Shown piece by piece: positions 16,036-23,444 of a DNA stretch of 31,694 nt (the stretch's first letter is position 1; every line of letters starts with the position of its first letter). A program made the translations under genes and the position numbers. A model generated the notes under the pieces. That model ran no database searches, was not told the DNA's origin, and saw only the letters and a list, made by a program, of their open reading frames with translations. Source of the DNA: Bathyarchaeum sp965602795 (lineage in GTDB: Archaea > Thermoproteota > Bathyarchaeia > Bathyarchaeales > Bathyarchaeaceae); the NCBI GenBank assembly GCA_965602795.1, contig CBFCZR010000004.1:1-31694 (forward strand), written 5' to 3'.

Positions 16036-16824
16036 TTAGAACTGCTCTATGTTTGTTGCTATTTTCCGCAAAATTTGGGTGAATGGATGCTCCTTTTTTT
16101 CAAAAGCGAATAGGTATTCTCCTCCAGATCGGAGTATATCACAGGAACAGGGAATAAGGTCAACGATTGGTAACTTGTGAGTGTCAAGTTTGATGGGAAT
16201 TTTCTCTGATAAGGTTGTTTGGGGAACTTTGTTGACTATGATTCCCGTCTTTTTTTCATACAGGTCATAGAGGTCATGTATCATCCTCTGTGTTCCCTCC
16301 ACATCAGACCGGTCTATGGAAGTTACCACCAGCACCATGTCCGCGGCCACAATTGCGTTGATGGATGAATACTGAAGTCCCGGACTAGAGTCCACTATGA
16401 CATAATCAAAATCCATGTCTTTTATAAGAGAATCTTTGAGTGCAAGAAGCCTAGCAAGAGCTTTCATGCCCCATTTTCTGTCCTTGGACGACATCTCCCG
16501 AATTGCTGATGTTGAAGGATCCGCCAAACCAACAAACAGCTGCCCCCCTTTTATGTAATTGGGAGTGCACTCTGTCAGAATGCCGTCTGTATTACAGGCT
16601 TTGCTTAGGTATCCATTCATCCAGTATGTGTTAGTGTTGTGGAACGTTGAACTGAGGCTCGGAGCTCGAAGATCTAAATCCAGCAGACAAACCTTTTTGC
16701 CTTTGTCCGCGAAAATCATTGCCAAATTCACGGCTAGCAAAGTTTTGCCAGTTCCGCCTTTATACGAGTGAAAGGTTATGAACAAAGGTTCTTTAACTCC
16801 TCTGTGCTGTCTTGAGGTTTGCAT
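16036..16824 (-). CDS. Orphan ParA/MinD-family P-loop ATPase
   Basis: This encodes 262 residues. The deviant Walker A SYKGGTGKT (20-28, with signature Lys22) is followed by VCLLDLDLRAPSL and then YVIVDSSPGLQYSS (Walker B region), VLVVTSIDRSDVEG and IIVNKVP, the standard MinD/ParA/Soj order. Such ATPases dimerise on ATP and position DNA, chemosensory arrays or membrane machines. No partner (ParB, CdrS, archaellum or plasmid genes) is adjacent, and no membrane-targeting amphipathic helix is obvious at the C-terminus (ILRKIATNIEQF). The role is therefore open. The ATG at 16824 is used; an internal start closer to the P-loop is possible since the first ten residues look unstructured. Confidence 0.9.
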   Translation of the reverse strand: MQTSRQHRGVKEPLFITFHSYKGGTGKTLLAVNLAMIFADKGKKVCLLDLDLRAPSLSSTFHNTNTYWMNGYLSKACNTDGILTECTPNYIKGGQLFVGLADPSTSAIREMSSKDRKWGMKALARLLALKDSLIKDMDFDYVIVDSSPGLQYSSINAIVAADMVLVVTSIDRSDVEGTQRMIHDLYDLYEKKTGIIVNKVPQTTLSEKIPIKLDTHKLPIVDLIPCSCDILRSGGEYLFAFEKKEHPFTQILRKIATNIEQF

Positions 16825-17031
16825 ACTAGCGAACTGTAGAGTCTCCCGTCAACATACTTTCTTCCTGTTTTGTATATGTAATATGTGAATAGCAAAATAA
16901 GACACACAGTTAGAAACAAGACGGGAAACTTGGTATTCTAATTGTTTAACTGGAAATTTGTGGGGAGAACAGAAAACTCTTTCTAAGTTCGTTAACAAAG
17001 TTATTCTCTAATCTTTTGCGGCGGAGTGAAG

Positions 17032-18432
17032 ATGAGAGGACCCATTGGAGGAAAGAGAGGAGGCAAGGTTATAGGGCAGGTTAGGAAGCCTAAGTCTTCT
17101 CTGCAGGATAACCAGTGGGTTCTGAAGCTTCTAGACGATAATAACCTCGCCGCGGACATGAACTATAGCAGAGACCAGCTGGTAACTAAGACTAGAAGAA
17201 ACAGTCTATGTGTAGCCTGTAAAGGAGGCAAGTTCCTTTGCGGCAAAACACGGTGCCCTCTTGTTGTCCGGTTCAGCTCTTACTTCAAGTCTGCACCTCT
17301 TCTCCAAGGCACTGATTTGGATGGGGCTTGTCCACCCGGGGTTTTTGTGGGTCGAATCGGCTATCCTTACGTTTATGCGGGACCTCTTGTTCCCCCAGTC
17401 CACGAAGACACTAGCTTTTATGACCAGCCTGAATCGTGGTTTGGAAAATCCATTGACGAAATTGTGGGTTTTCGTTCTCTGCTGGTGAGAGGAAAGCATA
17501 GGGTTCACGTAAAAAAGTTTGAGGAGTCAGGAAAAATCATGGACCAAACCATCGATTTAGCCTTGTCCATTAACCCTGTTGATGTTGAGTTGAACCTCAA
17601 GAAGAAGCCCTCCACAGCACTTGTTCTCGATGACCAGATTCAGCCTTTCGGACCCTCTGCTCCACTGAAAAAGATGCAAATCTCAAACTCCAGATGGGAC
17701 CACCACATCCAAAAGGCTTACTTTGACGATGACCTGAAAGCCTCTGAAGCGGTCACCGCTCTGTTCCAGAAAGGAACAATGGTTACTAAGATTCAACGCG
17801 CCTTCAGCGTCGGCGCCTTTGGAATGAAGGATCAGAGGCGGTTGGTTCCCACCCGATGGAGCATAACAGCTGTTGACAGCATAGTCTCCAAGGACATGAT
17901 GGAGAAGATCAAAGATTTTCCGGAAATCAACGAGTACCGCATCTATGAGTCCCGCTATCTGGACAACCGATTCGAGGTTTTGATGATTCCCAGAGAATGG
18001 GGCTACGAAGCCATGGAGGCTTGGTATCCGGGCACGGTTTGGAACCCAAGCGGCAGAAACATAGTTCTGTTTTCTGACTGGGAGGGCTTTGGCGGTCGCA
18101 CAACCTACGCCAGCATCGGAGGTTGCTATTATGCGGCTCGTTTAGCGGTTGGAGAGTTGCTTATGAAGGAACGCAGGCAAGCGATGGTGGTTGTTTTGAG
18201 GGAGGCGCACCCCGGATACATCATGCCTGTTGGGGTCTGGCAGGTTCGCGAGAATGTTAGGAACGCCCTGCGGCAGAAACCGCTGAAATACAACACATTA
18301 GAAGAAGCTTTAACCCGTATTGGTGGCCAGTTCCAGATTCCGATAAAACAGTGGATAGAAAAAAGCAGCCTACTGCAGAACACTATATTTCAGAGGAGAA
18401 TCACAGATTATTTTGGGTTTCGCTCTTTTTGA
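17032..18432 (+). CDS. Nre-family archaeal DNA repair protein with C-terminal PIP box
   Basis: This encodes 466 residues from the ATG at 17032 with GGAG 5 nt upstream; a GTG two codons earlier overlaps that SD. A Cys cluster near the N-terminus (Cys60, 63, 70, 75: C-x2-C-x6-C-x4-C) suggests zinc. The conserved Nre core follows (PPGVFVGRIGYPYVYAGPLV, SAPLKKMQISN, RRLVPTRWSITAVDS, SIGGCYYAARLAVGE). The protein ends QRRITDYFGFRSF, a consensus PCNA-interacting peptide (Q-x-x-I-x-x-Y-F). Nre proteins are archaea-specific and implicated in DNA repair through PCNA; biochemical activity is not settled. It is convergent with the DUF998 gene, with only 10 nt between the stops. Confidence 0.93.
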   Translation: MRGPIGGKRGGKVIGQVRKPKSSLQDNQWVLKLLDDNNLAADMNYSRDQLVTKTRRNSLCVACKGGKFLCGKTRCPLVVRFSSYFKSAPLLQGTDLDGACPPGVFVGRIGYPYVYAGPLVPPVHEDTSFYDQPESWFGKSIDEIVGFRSLLVRGKHRVHVKKFEESGKIMDQTIDLALSINPVDVELNLKKKPSTALVLDDQIQPFGPSAPLKKMQISNSRWDHHIQKAYFDDDLKASEAVTALFQKGTMVTKIQRAFSVGAFGMKDQRRLVPTRWSITAVDSIVSKDMMEKIKDFPEINEYRIYESRYLDNRFEVLMIPREWGYEAMEAWYPGTVWNPSGRNIVLFSDWEGFGGRTTYASIGGCYYAARLAVGELLMKERRQAMVVVLREAHPGYIMPVGVWQVRENVRNALRQKPLKYNTLEEALTRIGGQFQIPIKQWIEKSSLLQNTIFQRRITDYFGFRSF

Positions 18433-18442
18433 GTAAACCAGT

Positions 18443-19048
18443 TTACCAGTTTTTGTGTTTGATGAGTTTGATCCCCATTCCGAATAGCCAAACTGTAGTG
18501 ATGAAAGTGTTGATTATCTCTGGAACAGCGAAACCAACCTTAAACTGAAGAAACAGGATTATCATCGGCAACACCAAAATGGAGAACAATGCTGCTACAC
18601 CACACACTATACCGAACTTTCTGATTGTTGATTCTTCAGTTCCGAAACCTATGAAAACAAAACCCAGCGGAGCTAACAGCAATGGACCAAGAGAAACAAT
18701 CCCATGCAACATCATCATGTCAAAGGTGAAAACGCCAATAAGCGCCAAAAATACGCTTGCAATAATAATCAAGTTTACTCCAACTTGGGTTAACCGATTG
18801 CCGTCCAAATATTCGCGGAGTCCAAGAGCAAAAAAGAAGATGAGAATCCCACCAATCAACATGGCGCCATTAAACAGCAAAGACATTTCACCTACCCCCA
18901 TCTCGCTCAAGGCATTATTTTCCCAACTGAACCATGGCGAAAGAACTGTTGCTATTAGAACCAATGTTATGGATAAAGTTGAACCTAAAATTCCACAAAA
19001 CCCACCAAAACGCAAAAGCTTCACATTCTTCAAGGCAATCCCAGCCAT
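18443..19048 (-). CDS. DUF998-family membrane protein
   Basis: This encodes 201 residues from an ATG at 19048 with GGTGG ~7 nt upstream; a TTG 12 codons earlier is in frame but has no SD. About six hydrophobic segments alternate with short loops. The first extracytoplasmic loop holds PWFSWENNALSEMGVG, the W-x-x-x-x-LS-x-x-G motif of DUF998. Function of the family is unknown. It is transcribed toward the Nre gene. The 257 nt before its start hold only the divergent promoter region and a short unexplained open frame (see findings). Confidence 0.85.
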   Translation of the reverse strand: MAGIALKNVKLLRFGGFCGILGSTLSITLVLIATVLSPWFSWENNALSEMGVGEMSLLFNGAMLIGGILIFFFALGLREYLDGNRLTQVGVNLIIIASVFLALIGVFTFDMMMLHGIVSLGPLLLAPLGFVFIGFGTEESTIRKFGIVCGVAALFSILVLPMIILFLQFKVGFAVPEIINTFITTVWLFGMGIKLIKHKNW

Positions 19049-19305
19049 CAACGAGCCACCGAAAGATGACCAAAACAATAACAAAATGAACTGATATTTA
19101 CTGTTTGGGTTTAAAATTCAGCCTTTTCAGCGGTAATTTTGCTGGCACTAGCCAGATTTTATCGTAAATACCACCGCGTAGCAGTCACAGACGCTTATCA
19201 AGAGCTATTTGGCAACAACTGTTTTGGATCCCCATCTGGACTGCAAAAATTTTAAATTGCTTTCAATCATAAAAGACTTGAGAAGTTAAATGGGGCGAAA
19301 TTTTT

Positions 19306-19902
19306 ATGAACCAAAAAGGAATTTCAAAAATTGTTGTTGTGGGCATAATCGTAGTTATCTTGGTGGTATCTGCAGTTGGAGTATATTTGGCTATGAGTGG
19401 AGACGGAGACGATAATGGAAACAATGGTGACGGTAACGATACGACAAATGGCGATACAACAAATGGTGAAACTGAAAATGGAGACAACGGGGACACAGTT
19501 GAACAAGAAAATGATGTTGCAGGGGCAAACAGTTTGCAGTTTAAGGTAAGCGTTGATCCTGCAGATTCAGAAAGCGTAGACTACACGTATATGATAAAGG
19601 ATGCAAACACGTCTGATATGATGATGCGGGTCGAGATGGACACTGCGGGCGAAGAGATGATTTACATCCTAAATAGACCTCAGCAGAAGGTGTGGGTTTA
19701 TTCTGGCGGTCAGTGGATGGACTTTTCTAACACATATCAAACTTATTGGGATACATGGAATTCAGCGTGGGAAGGATACAGAACCAATCTTTTGGATTGG
19801 ACTGGTGGAGACTGGACATACACTACTCCAGATGGCGACTCGGTCAGAATTTACGACATTGACATAGACCCTTCACTTGCAGACTCGCTATTCCAACATT
19901 GA
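19306..19902 (+). CDS. Anchored surface protein with pilin-like N-terminus and acidic Asp/Asn/Gly/Thr linker
   Basis: This encodes 198 residues. MNQKGISKIVVVGIIVVILV is a short basic stretch followed by a ~22-residue hydrophobic helix, with Lys-Gly-Ile resembling a class III (type IV pilin) cleavage site. Residues ~31-70 are a low-complexity linker of Gly, Asp, Asn, Thr and Glu. The C-terminal ~125 residues are a globular domain rich in Trp, Tyr and Asp (LQFKVSVDPADSESVDYTYM, VWVYSGGQWMDFS, WTGGDWTYTTPDG). The SD is weak (GGGGCGA ~9 nt upstream). No named family is recognised. It is likely membrane-anchored with the domain outside, or a minor pilin. Confidence 0.75.
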   Translation: MNQKGISKIVVVGIIVVILVVSAVGVYLAMSGDGDDNGNNGDGNDTTNGDTTNGETENGDNGDTVEQENDVAGANSLQFKVSVDPADSESVDYTYMIKDANTSDMMMRVEMDTAGEEMIYILNRPQQKVWVYSGGQWMDFSNTYQTYWDTWNSAWEGYRTNLLDWTGGDWTYTTPDGDSVRIYDIDIDPSLADSLFQH

Positions 19903-19921
19903 TTAACCGATGCTTAAAAAA

Positions 19922-19968
19922 GCAACTTGCAAAGGCTAGTTGCACCAACAAAACCCCACACTTTTTTT
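19922..19968 (+). terminator. Hairpin plus T7 tract after the pilin-like gene
   Basis: GCAACT (19922-19927) pairs with AGTTGC (19938-19943) across a 10-nt loop, and seven Ts follow at 19962-19968. T tracts end transcription in archaea; the hairpin may assist. Confidence 0.45.
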
Positions 19969-20230
19969 AATTAACTAACCAACAGTGGCCGTCTATTAGC
20001 TTGTGACTTTTTTTGTCTTTTAAAGAACCAAAAGCCTACAAAAACTTAATTGTGAGTAAAAGGTTGTCTGAATCCGTCACGTAGAATCAGTGATTGCTTC
20101 AAAAAGTAGGCATTATTCAGGAATTATTGTAAGTGCAAATTGATTTTTTGCTTGGATATAATATTCTTTTGGTAATTTTCTAGAATTTTGTACTATCTAT
20201 TAGTTATCTATTGGCTGGACTGAAATAAGC

Positions 20231-20238
20231 ATTAAAAT
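20231..20238 (+). promoter_or_regulatory. TATA-like box for the first winged-helix regulator
   Basis: ATTAAAAT is centred ~21 nt before the ATG at 20256, and no SD is present, so a leaderless transcript is expected. Confidence 0.4.
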
Positions 20239-20255
20239 GCTTACAGACCAATTCC

Positions 20256-20624
20256 ATGTTCAATAAGCAAATAGTGTTTTGGCGGTGTGTAGAAACGAGA
20301 AAAAGAAACGAAGTCAAGGTAGTTGCTAAGATTCTGCGAGTGGCAGCTAAAGGCTCCAAGGAAGGGGAGATCATGAACCGATGTAAATTGGATTCTATGT
20401 CGGTAGAGAACTACCTGGCAGCCTTGTCAGAATTAAGTTTTCTCACTTTTGATGATGAAAGCGAGGATGAAATGTGCTATAAAACAACTGAAAAGGGAAT
20501 AGAGTTCCTCAACATTTACCATCGGCTAAGATGGCTTCTTTTTGGCAAAGACAACGATTTCCTGTTGATGCGCCTTCTGGAACAGATGAAGCAAAAGGAA
20601 AATTCCCCATTTTACGTGAGCTAG
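20256..20624 (+). CDS. Winged-helix transcriptional regulator (tandem copy 1)
   Basis: This encodes 122 residues. The layout VVAKILRVAAKGSKEGEIMN (~22-41), SMSVENYLAALSELSFL and then YKTTEKGIEFL matches the small archaeal winged-helix proteins of the HTH_45 type (helix-turn-helix followed by a beta wing and a Thr-Thr-x-Lys-Gly motif). The C-terminal tail contains RWLLFGKDNDFLLMRLL and ends PFYVS, a pattern shared with the next gene. It has an extra ~14-residue basic N-terminus compared with copy 2. The ATG lacks an SD but follows a TATA box at leaderless distance. The 28-nt gap to the next gene indicates co-transcription. Targets are unknown. Confidence 0.8.
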   Translation: MFNKQIVFWRCVETRKRNEVKVVAKILRVAAKGSKEGEIMNRCKLDSMSVENYLAALSELSFLTFDDESEDEMCYKTTEKGIEFLNIYHRLRWLLFGKDNDFLLMRLLEQMKQKENSPFYVS

Positions 20625-20652
20625 AACTAGCTTCGGTCCAGGTGATGTTTTT

Positions 20653-20976
20653 ATGACAGAAGACAAAAAGGAGTTTGATGTTGTCGCCGACATCCTACGG
20701 GTAGCTGTTTTGGGTTCCAAGGAATCTGAAATCATAAACGGATGTGAACTAGACCGCAACAGCCTCGAAAAGTATATGCCCGTTATGATGCTTCTGAAGC
20801 TGATAAGCGTGAAGAAAGAGAGCGAGAATTTTTATCGAACCACCAGCAAAGGGCTGGAGTTTCTACGTTTCTATCATGGTTTCAGATGGCTTCTATGGGG
20901 CGAAGACTTTGACTATAGCTTATTCAAAACCATGAATGAGCTGAAAAAAGAAAAACAGCCATACTACGTAAGCTAA
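20653..20976 (+). CDS. Winged-helix transcriptional regulator (tandem copy 2)
   Basis: This encodes 107 residues from an ATG with a strong SD (AGGTGAT, ~6 nt upstream). It aligns end to end with the upstream gene: VVADILRVAVLGSKESEI against VVAKILRVAAKGSKEGEI, YRTTSKGLEFLRFYH against YKTTEKGIEFLNIYH, and FRWLLWGEDFDYSLF... YYVS against LRWLLFGKDNDFLLM... FYVS. Roughly half the residues are identical by eye, so the pair arose by tandem duplication and may form a heterodimer. It is convergent with nucS. Target genes are unknown. Confidence 0.82.
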   Translation: MTEDKKEFDVVADILRVAVLGSKESEIINGCELDRNSLEKYMPVMMLLKLISVKKESENFYRTTSKGLEFLRFYHGFRWLLWGEDFDYSLFKTMNELKKEKQPYYVS

Positions 20977-21002
20977 CAAAAACTCTGGTCATAGCATTCT
21001 AC

Positions 21003-21794
21003 TCAAAAGAAGTCCTCAAGCTTTCGGCTCTCCAACTTTCGTAACACATCTGCACACTTCTTAGGTTCCAAGGCTTTGAATTCCAGCCCCAAACTGGATA
21101 AGATTGCCTGAACGCCTTTAGCTAAACGAGGCGCCACAAGCACGCCCCTAAGCTCCCTATTCGTCACGGTCTTTATGAAGTCAATATACTTTGCCAATTG
21201 TAGCGCCGCATCCCTTCCTGCTGTCCTCCTTTTGAGTTCAACCACAACCAGTCTTCCGTTTCTGTCCACACCATAAACGTCCACAAACCCGGGTTCAACC
21301 TTCTTCTCGTAGGATATAGGCTCGAAGCCCGCCTCCAGAAGAGATGGCTCAACCAGAATCGCCTTTTGCATGTCCGATTCGCTGGCGTGCAAAGAAAATA
21401 TTCCCCTGTCAATCAATCTCATGGCGGAAACGAAAAAAACATGATCAAACGATATGTTGACCGACTCGGATGGTTTTCTACGTACAGCCCGAACATGCAG
21501 AGTTTCTCCCTTTTTTCGGGTTTGGAATATGCATCCTGCGGGTTGCCAGTTCACAGGCTCGTACCCGATGGGGCGGTGAACCAGAACTGAGCCGTCCTCT
21601 TTGATCATGACGATGCGTTCTCCGGGTTCCAGTTTGGAGCTTGCCCGTCCTTTGTAGTTTACCCAGCAGTTGCCCACAAGAATTATGGCTTTATGCTCCG
21701 AAACAGCCGCTTTTATGAATTCAGCTGCTTTTTCAACGGTTGGATTTTCTAGGCTAACCACGGGCTTTCGACTGGACACAATAACCGCCAACAA
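21003..21794 (-). CDS. nucS: Endonuclease NucS (EndoMS), mismatch/branched-DNA nuclease
   Basis: This encodes 263 residues. The N-terminal DNA-binding domain includes GERIVMIKEDGSVLVHRPIG and the C-terminal RecB-like domain has GFVDVYGVDRNGRLVVVELK, with Asp172, Glu186 and Lys188 as the nuclease site. The last residues KLEDFF form the short PCNA-binding tail typical of archaeal NucS. It cuts mismatch-containing duplex DNA (EndoMS) or branched ends, guided by the sliding clamp. The start is a TTG at 21794 without an SD; a TATA-like element on the minus strand ~26 nt away suggests a leaderless message. It is divergent from a small methyltransferase. Confidence 0.94.
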   Translation of the reverse strand: MLAVIVSSRKPVVSLENPTVEKAAEFIKAAVSEHKAIILVGNCWVNYKGRASSKLEPGERIVMIKEDGSVLVHRPIGYEPVNWQPAGCIFQTRKKGETLHVRAVRRKPSESVNISFDHVFFVSAMRLIDRGIFSLHASESDMQKAILVEPSLLEAGFEPISYEKKVEPGFVDVYGVDRNGRLVVVELKRRTAGRDAALQLAKYIDFIKTVTNRELRGVLVAPRLAKGVQAILSSLGLEFKALEPKKCADVLRKLESRKLEDFF

Positions 21795-21810
21795 TCTTTA
21801 GAAGAGCGAA

Positions 21811-21824
21811 GGTAGATAAAACTT
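21811..21824. promoter_or_regulatory. Possible shared divergent TATA element
   Basis: GGTAGATAAAACTT reads as AGATAAAAC on the plus strand and GTTTTATCT on the minus strand. Only 39 bp separate the outermost possible starts of nucS and the methyltransferase, and the element is ~26 nt from the nucS TTG and a suitable distance from the methyltransferase ATG at 21864. Confidence 0.35.
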
Positions 21825-21863
21825 CTGAGAAGCATGCAGGAATGGAAAGAAAAACGCGGAACC

Positions 21864-22403
21864 ATGCAACACTACGACCAACAGGCAACAATTTATGATG
21901 TACAATATTTGGGTGAACAGAACGCCAAAATAGAAGACACCCTCAGCATCACAGAACTCAAGCCAAACGAACTTGTTCTAGACTTAGGATGTGGAACAGG
22001 ATTTCTTTTCCATCACATCGACGAATCAATCAGGCTCTTGGTTGGTTTAGATATCTCCTTAAATGTTCTCCGAGAAGCAAAGAAGCGCACCAAAAACCTG
22101 TCTAACATAGCCCTCATTCGCGCAGACGCTGACAACACACCCTTCCCTAACGCTATCTTTGACATAGTCTTCGCCATAACATTGCTACAGAACATGCCGA
22201 ACCCCCTGAAAACTATCTCAGAAATGAAGCGGGTGGGTAAACCCCAAGCCATATTTGCTGTGACTGGGCTGAAGAAGACGTTCACAAAAGAAAGTTTCGT
22301 TAATCTTCTCGAGACCGCACGGTTGAAGGTTTCCGCTTTGGAGACAGCCCAGCGGCTGAAAGGGCACATTGTGGTGTGCAAAAACGCCGAACAAGACATG
22401 TGA
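21864..22403 (+). CDS. Small SAM-dependent methyltransferase
   Basis: This encodes 179 residues from ATG 21864; ATG 21834 would add ten residues but lies at or before the predicted start site. Motif I is LVLDLGCGTGFLFHHI (~37-52), followed by LLVGLDIS, then ALIRADADNTPFPNAIFDIV (motifs II/III) and MPNPLKTISEMKRVGKP. This is a Methyltransf_11 fold close in length to ubiquinone/menaquinone-type or small-molecule methyltransferases. The substrate is unknown. It is convergent with the DUF89 gene and unrelated in operon to the methyltransferase at 3516. Confidence 0.85.
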   Translation: MQHYDQQATIYDVQYLGEQNAKIEDTLSITELKPNELVLDLGCGTGFLFHHIDESIRLLVGLDISLNVLREAKKRTKNLSNIALIRADADNTPFPNAIFDIVFAITLLQNMPNPLKTISEMKRVGKPQAIFAVTGLKKTFTKESFVNLLETARLKVSALETAQRLKGHIVVCKNAEQDM

Positions 22404-22470
22404 AAATGAGTGTTTCTCGGTTACCTAATAGAAAAACGGGAATAAATTATCCTTAACAATTTGCGTATGT

Positions 22471-23331
22471 TTATGGTTTGTATTCTAGGATGATATCTCC
22501 CACGTTGACACCTATGTCTGATGCGATGATGGGACATTTAGCCATAAGCATAAAGAATAAGCCGTTATGTTCGCTTAAGCCCTCGTAGTTTCCCTGACCC
22601 TTAGAAATAACAAAGTCATACTCCCTTATCCACTTCTTCACCGTTTGGGAGCTTCTGGCTGGACCTGTCCCCGCCTCACCGTTGCCTATAGTCAAGAATT
22701 CACTGTTCGGCAACTTGTCAAGACCAACGTAAACCGCATCCTCCAAGGTCGCATCATTTATGATTGGTCCCCCTTTCACCACAAAAACTAATTTTTCCAG
22801 CTTCTTCTGTTCAAGTATGGTTTCTACAAGAAGTTTATCTAATCCTATTTCACCAGCGTTGTCGACAAAAAAGAGCAGCGTCTTTGCGCCTTTCAGTTTT
22901 TCTTTGAGCTTCTTATAATCGTCGATGGCAAACTTTTTTTTCAGGACTTCTCTGATTGTTTCTTCTAGGTTAAATTGTTGTGGCACCCCAAAGTCGATGA
23001 TGTTTCCTGCTATTGCAAGCCTAACCGCGGTTCGAAGCGGGTCCCTGCTCTTCTTAACAGTGTCTTTGAGTTCAGGGTAGAGATTCAAAACTAAATCGTT
23101 GCTTTCCCTCTTAACCCCTTTGTACGGGTCGTTTTCTTTTGTAATCTTCCTCACTATGCTGTGGACTTTATGGGCTAACTCGGGTGGGGTTGAGTCCCAA
23201 TCTGACTCCAAAAGCTTTTTCGCAACCTCCCTCAGCACCCTCTCCTGAAGTTCCTCGTCATCGCTTATGAAACGCACAGCCTGCAGTGCCTGCCTCTGAA
23301 AGCAGGGAATACAATCAAGGTTCAGCTTCAC
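22471..23331 (-). CDS. DUF89 / ARMT1-like metal-dependent phosphatase-family protein (paralogue 2)
   Basis: This encodes 286 residues from a GTG with AAGGAG 8-9 nt upstream. The order of motifs is the same as in the copy at 12671: N-terminal CIPC (Cys7, Cys10), NIIDFGVP, FFVDNAGEIGLDKLLVE, VVKGGPIINDATLEDA and YDFVISKGQGNYE. The Asp-Asn and Asn-Asp pairs are the expected metal ligands. The C-terminus (CPIIASDIGVNVGDIILEY) differs from paralogue 1 (CSTVANHFNVGTGKNIAKLL), which may reflect a different substrate. It likely acts as a metabolite phosphatase. It is divergent from trmO. Confidence 0.88.
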   Translation of the reverse strand: MKLNLDCIPCFQRQALQAVRFISDDEELQERVLREVAKKLLESDWDSTPPELAHKVHSIVRKITKENDPYKGVKRESNDLVLNLYPELKDTVKKSRDPLRTAVRLAIAGNIIDFGVPQQFNLEETIREVLKKKFAIDDYKKLKEKLKGAKTLLFFVDNAGEIGLDKLLVETILEQKKLEKLVFVVKGGPIINDATLEDAVYVGLDKLPNSEFLTIGNGEAGTGPARSSQTVKKWIREYDFVISKGQGNYEGLSEHNGLFFMLMAKCPIIASDIGVNVGDIILEYKP

Positions 23332-23411
23332 GGTTTGCAGCTCCTTCTGATACTAAGTAAAACAACAATTTAATGTATGTATCTTTCACCTGTGCCACGC
23401 CGTCAATTACC

Positions 23412-23420
23412 GTTATATGA
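23412..23420 (+). promoter_or_regulatory. TATA-like box of trmO
   Basis: GTTATATGA is centred ~29 nt before the ATG at 23445, giving a leaderless or nearly leaderless mRNA. Confidence 0.45.
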
Positions 23421-23444
23421 AAGCGAACCAGAATCAGTTTAGAG

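Larger units (their letters stand above)
19903..20255. other. 353-nt AT-rich intergenic region
   Basis: It holds a candidate terminator (listed separately), a second T7 run at 20008-20014 and the promoter of the first winged-helix gene at its right end. I see no open frame with an SD, no tRNA and no repeat in the middle part. Confidence 0.6.

Noticed and set aside
16843..16926. Inverted CCCGTC...GACGGG in the ParA-Nre intergenic region
   Set aside because: The arms are only 6 bp and ~70 nt apart, consistent with chance.
18579..19094. 171-residue plus-strand open frame opposite the DUF998 gene
   Set aside because: It is Lys/Pro/Asn-rich shadow of a hydrophobic membrane protein on the other strand.
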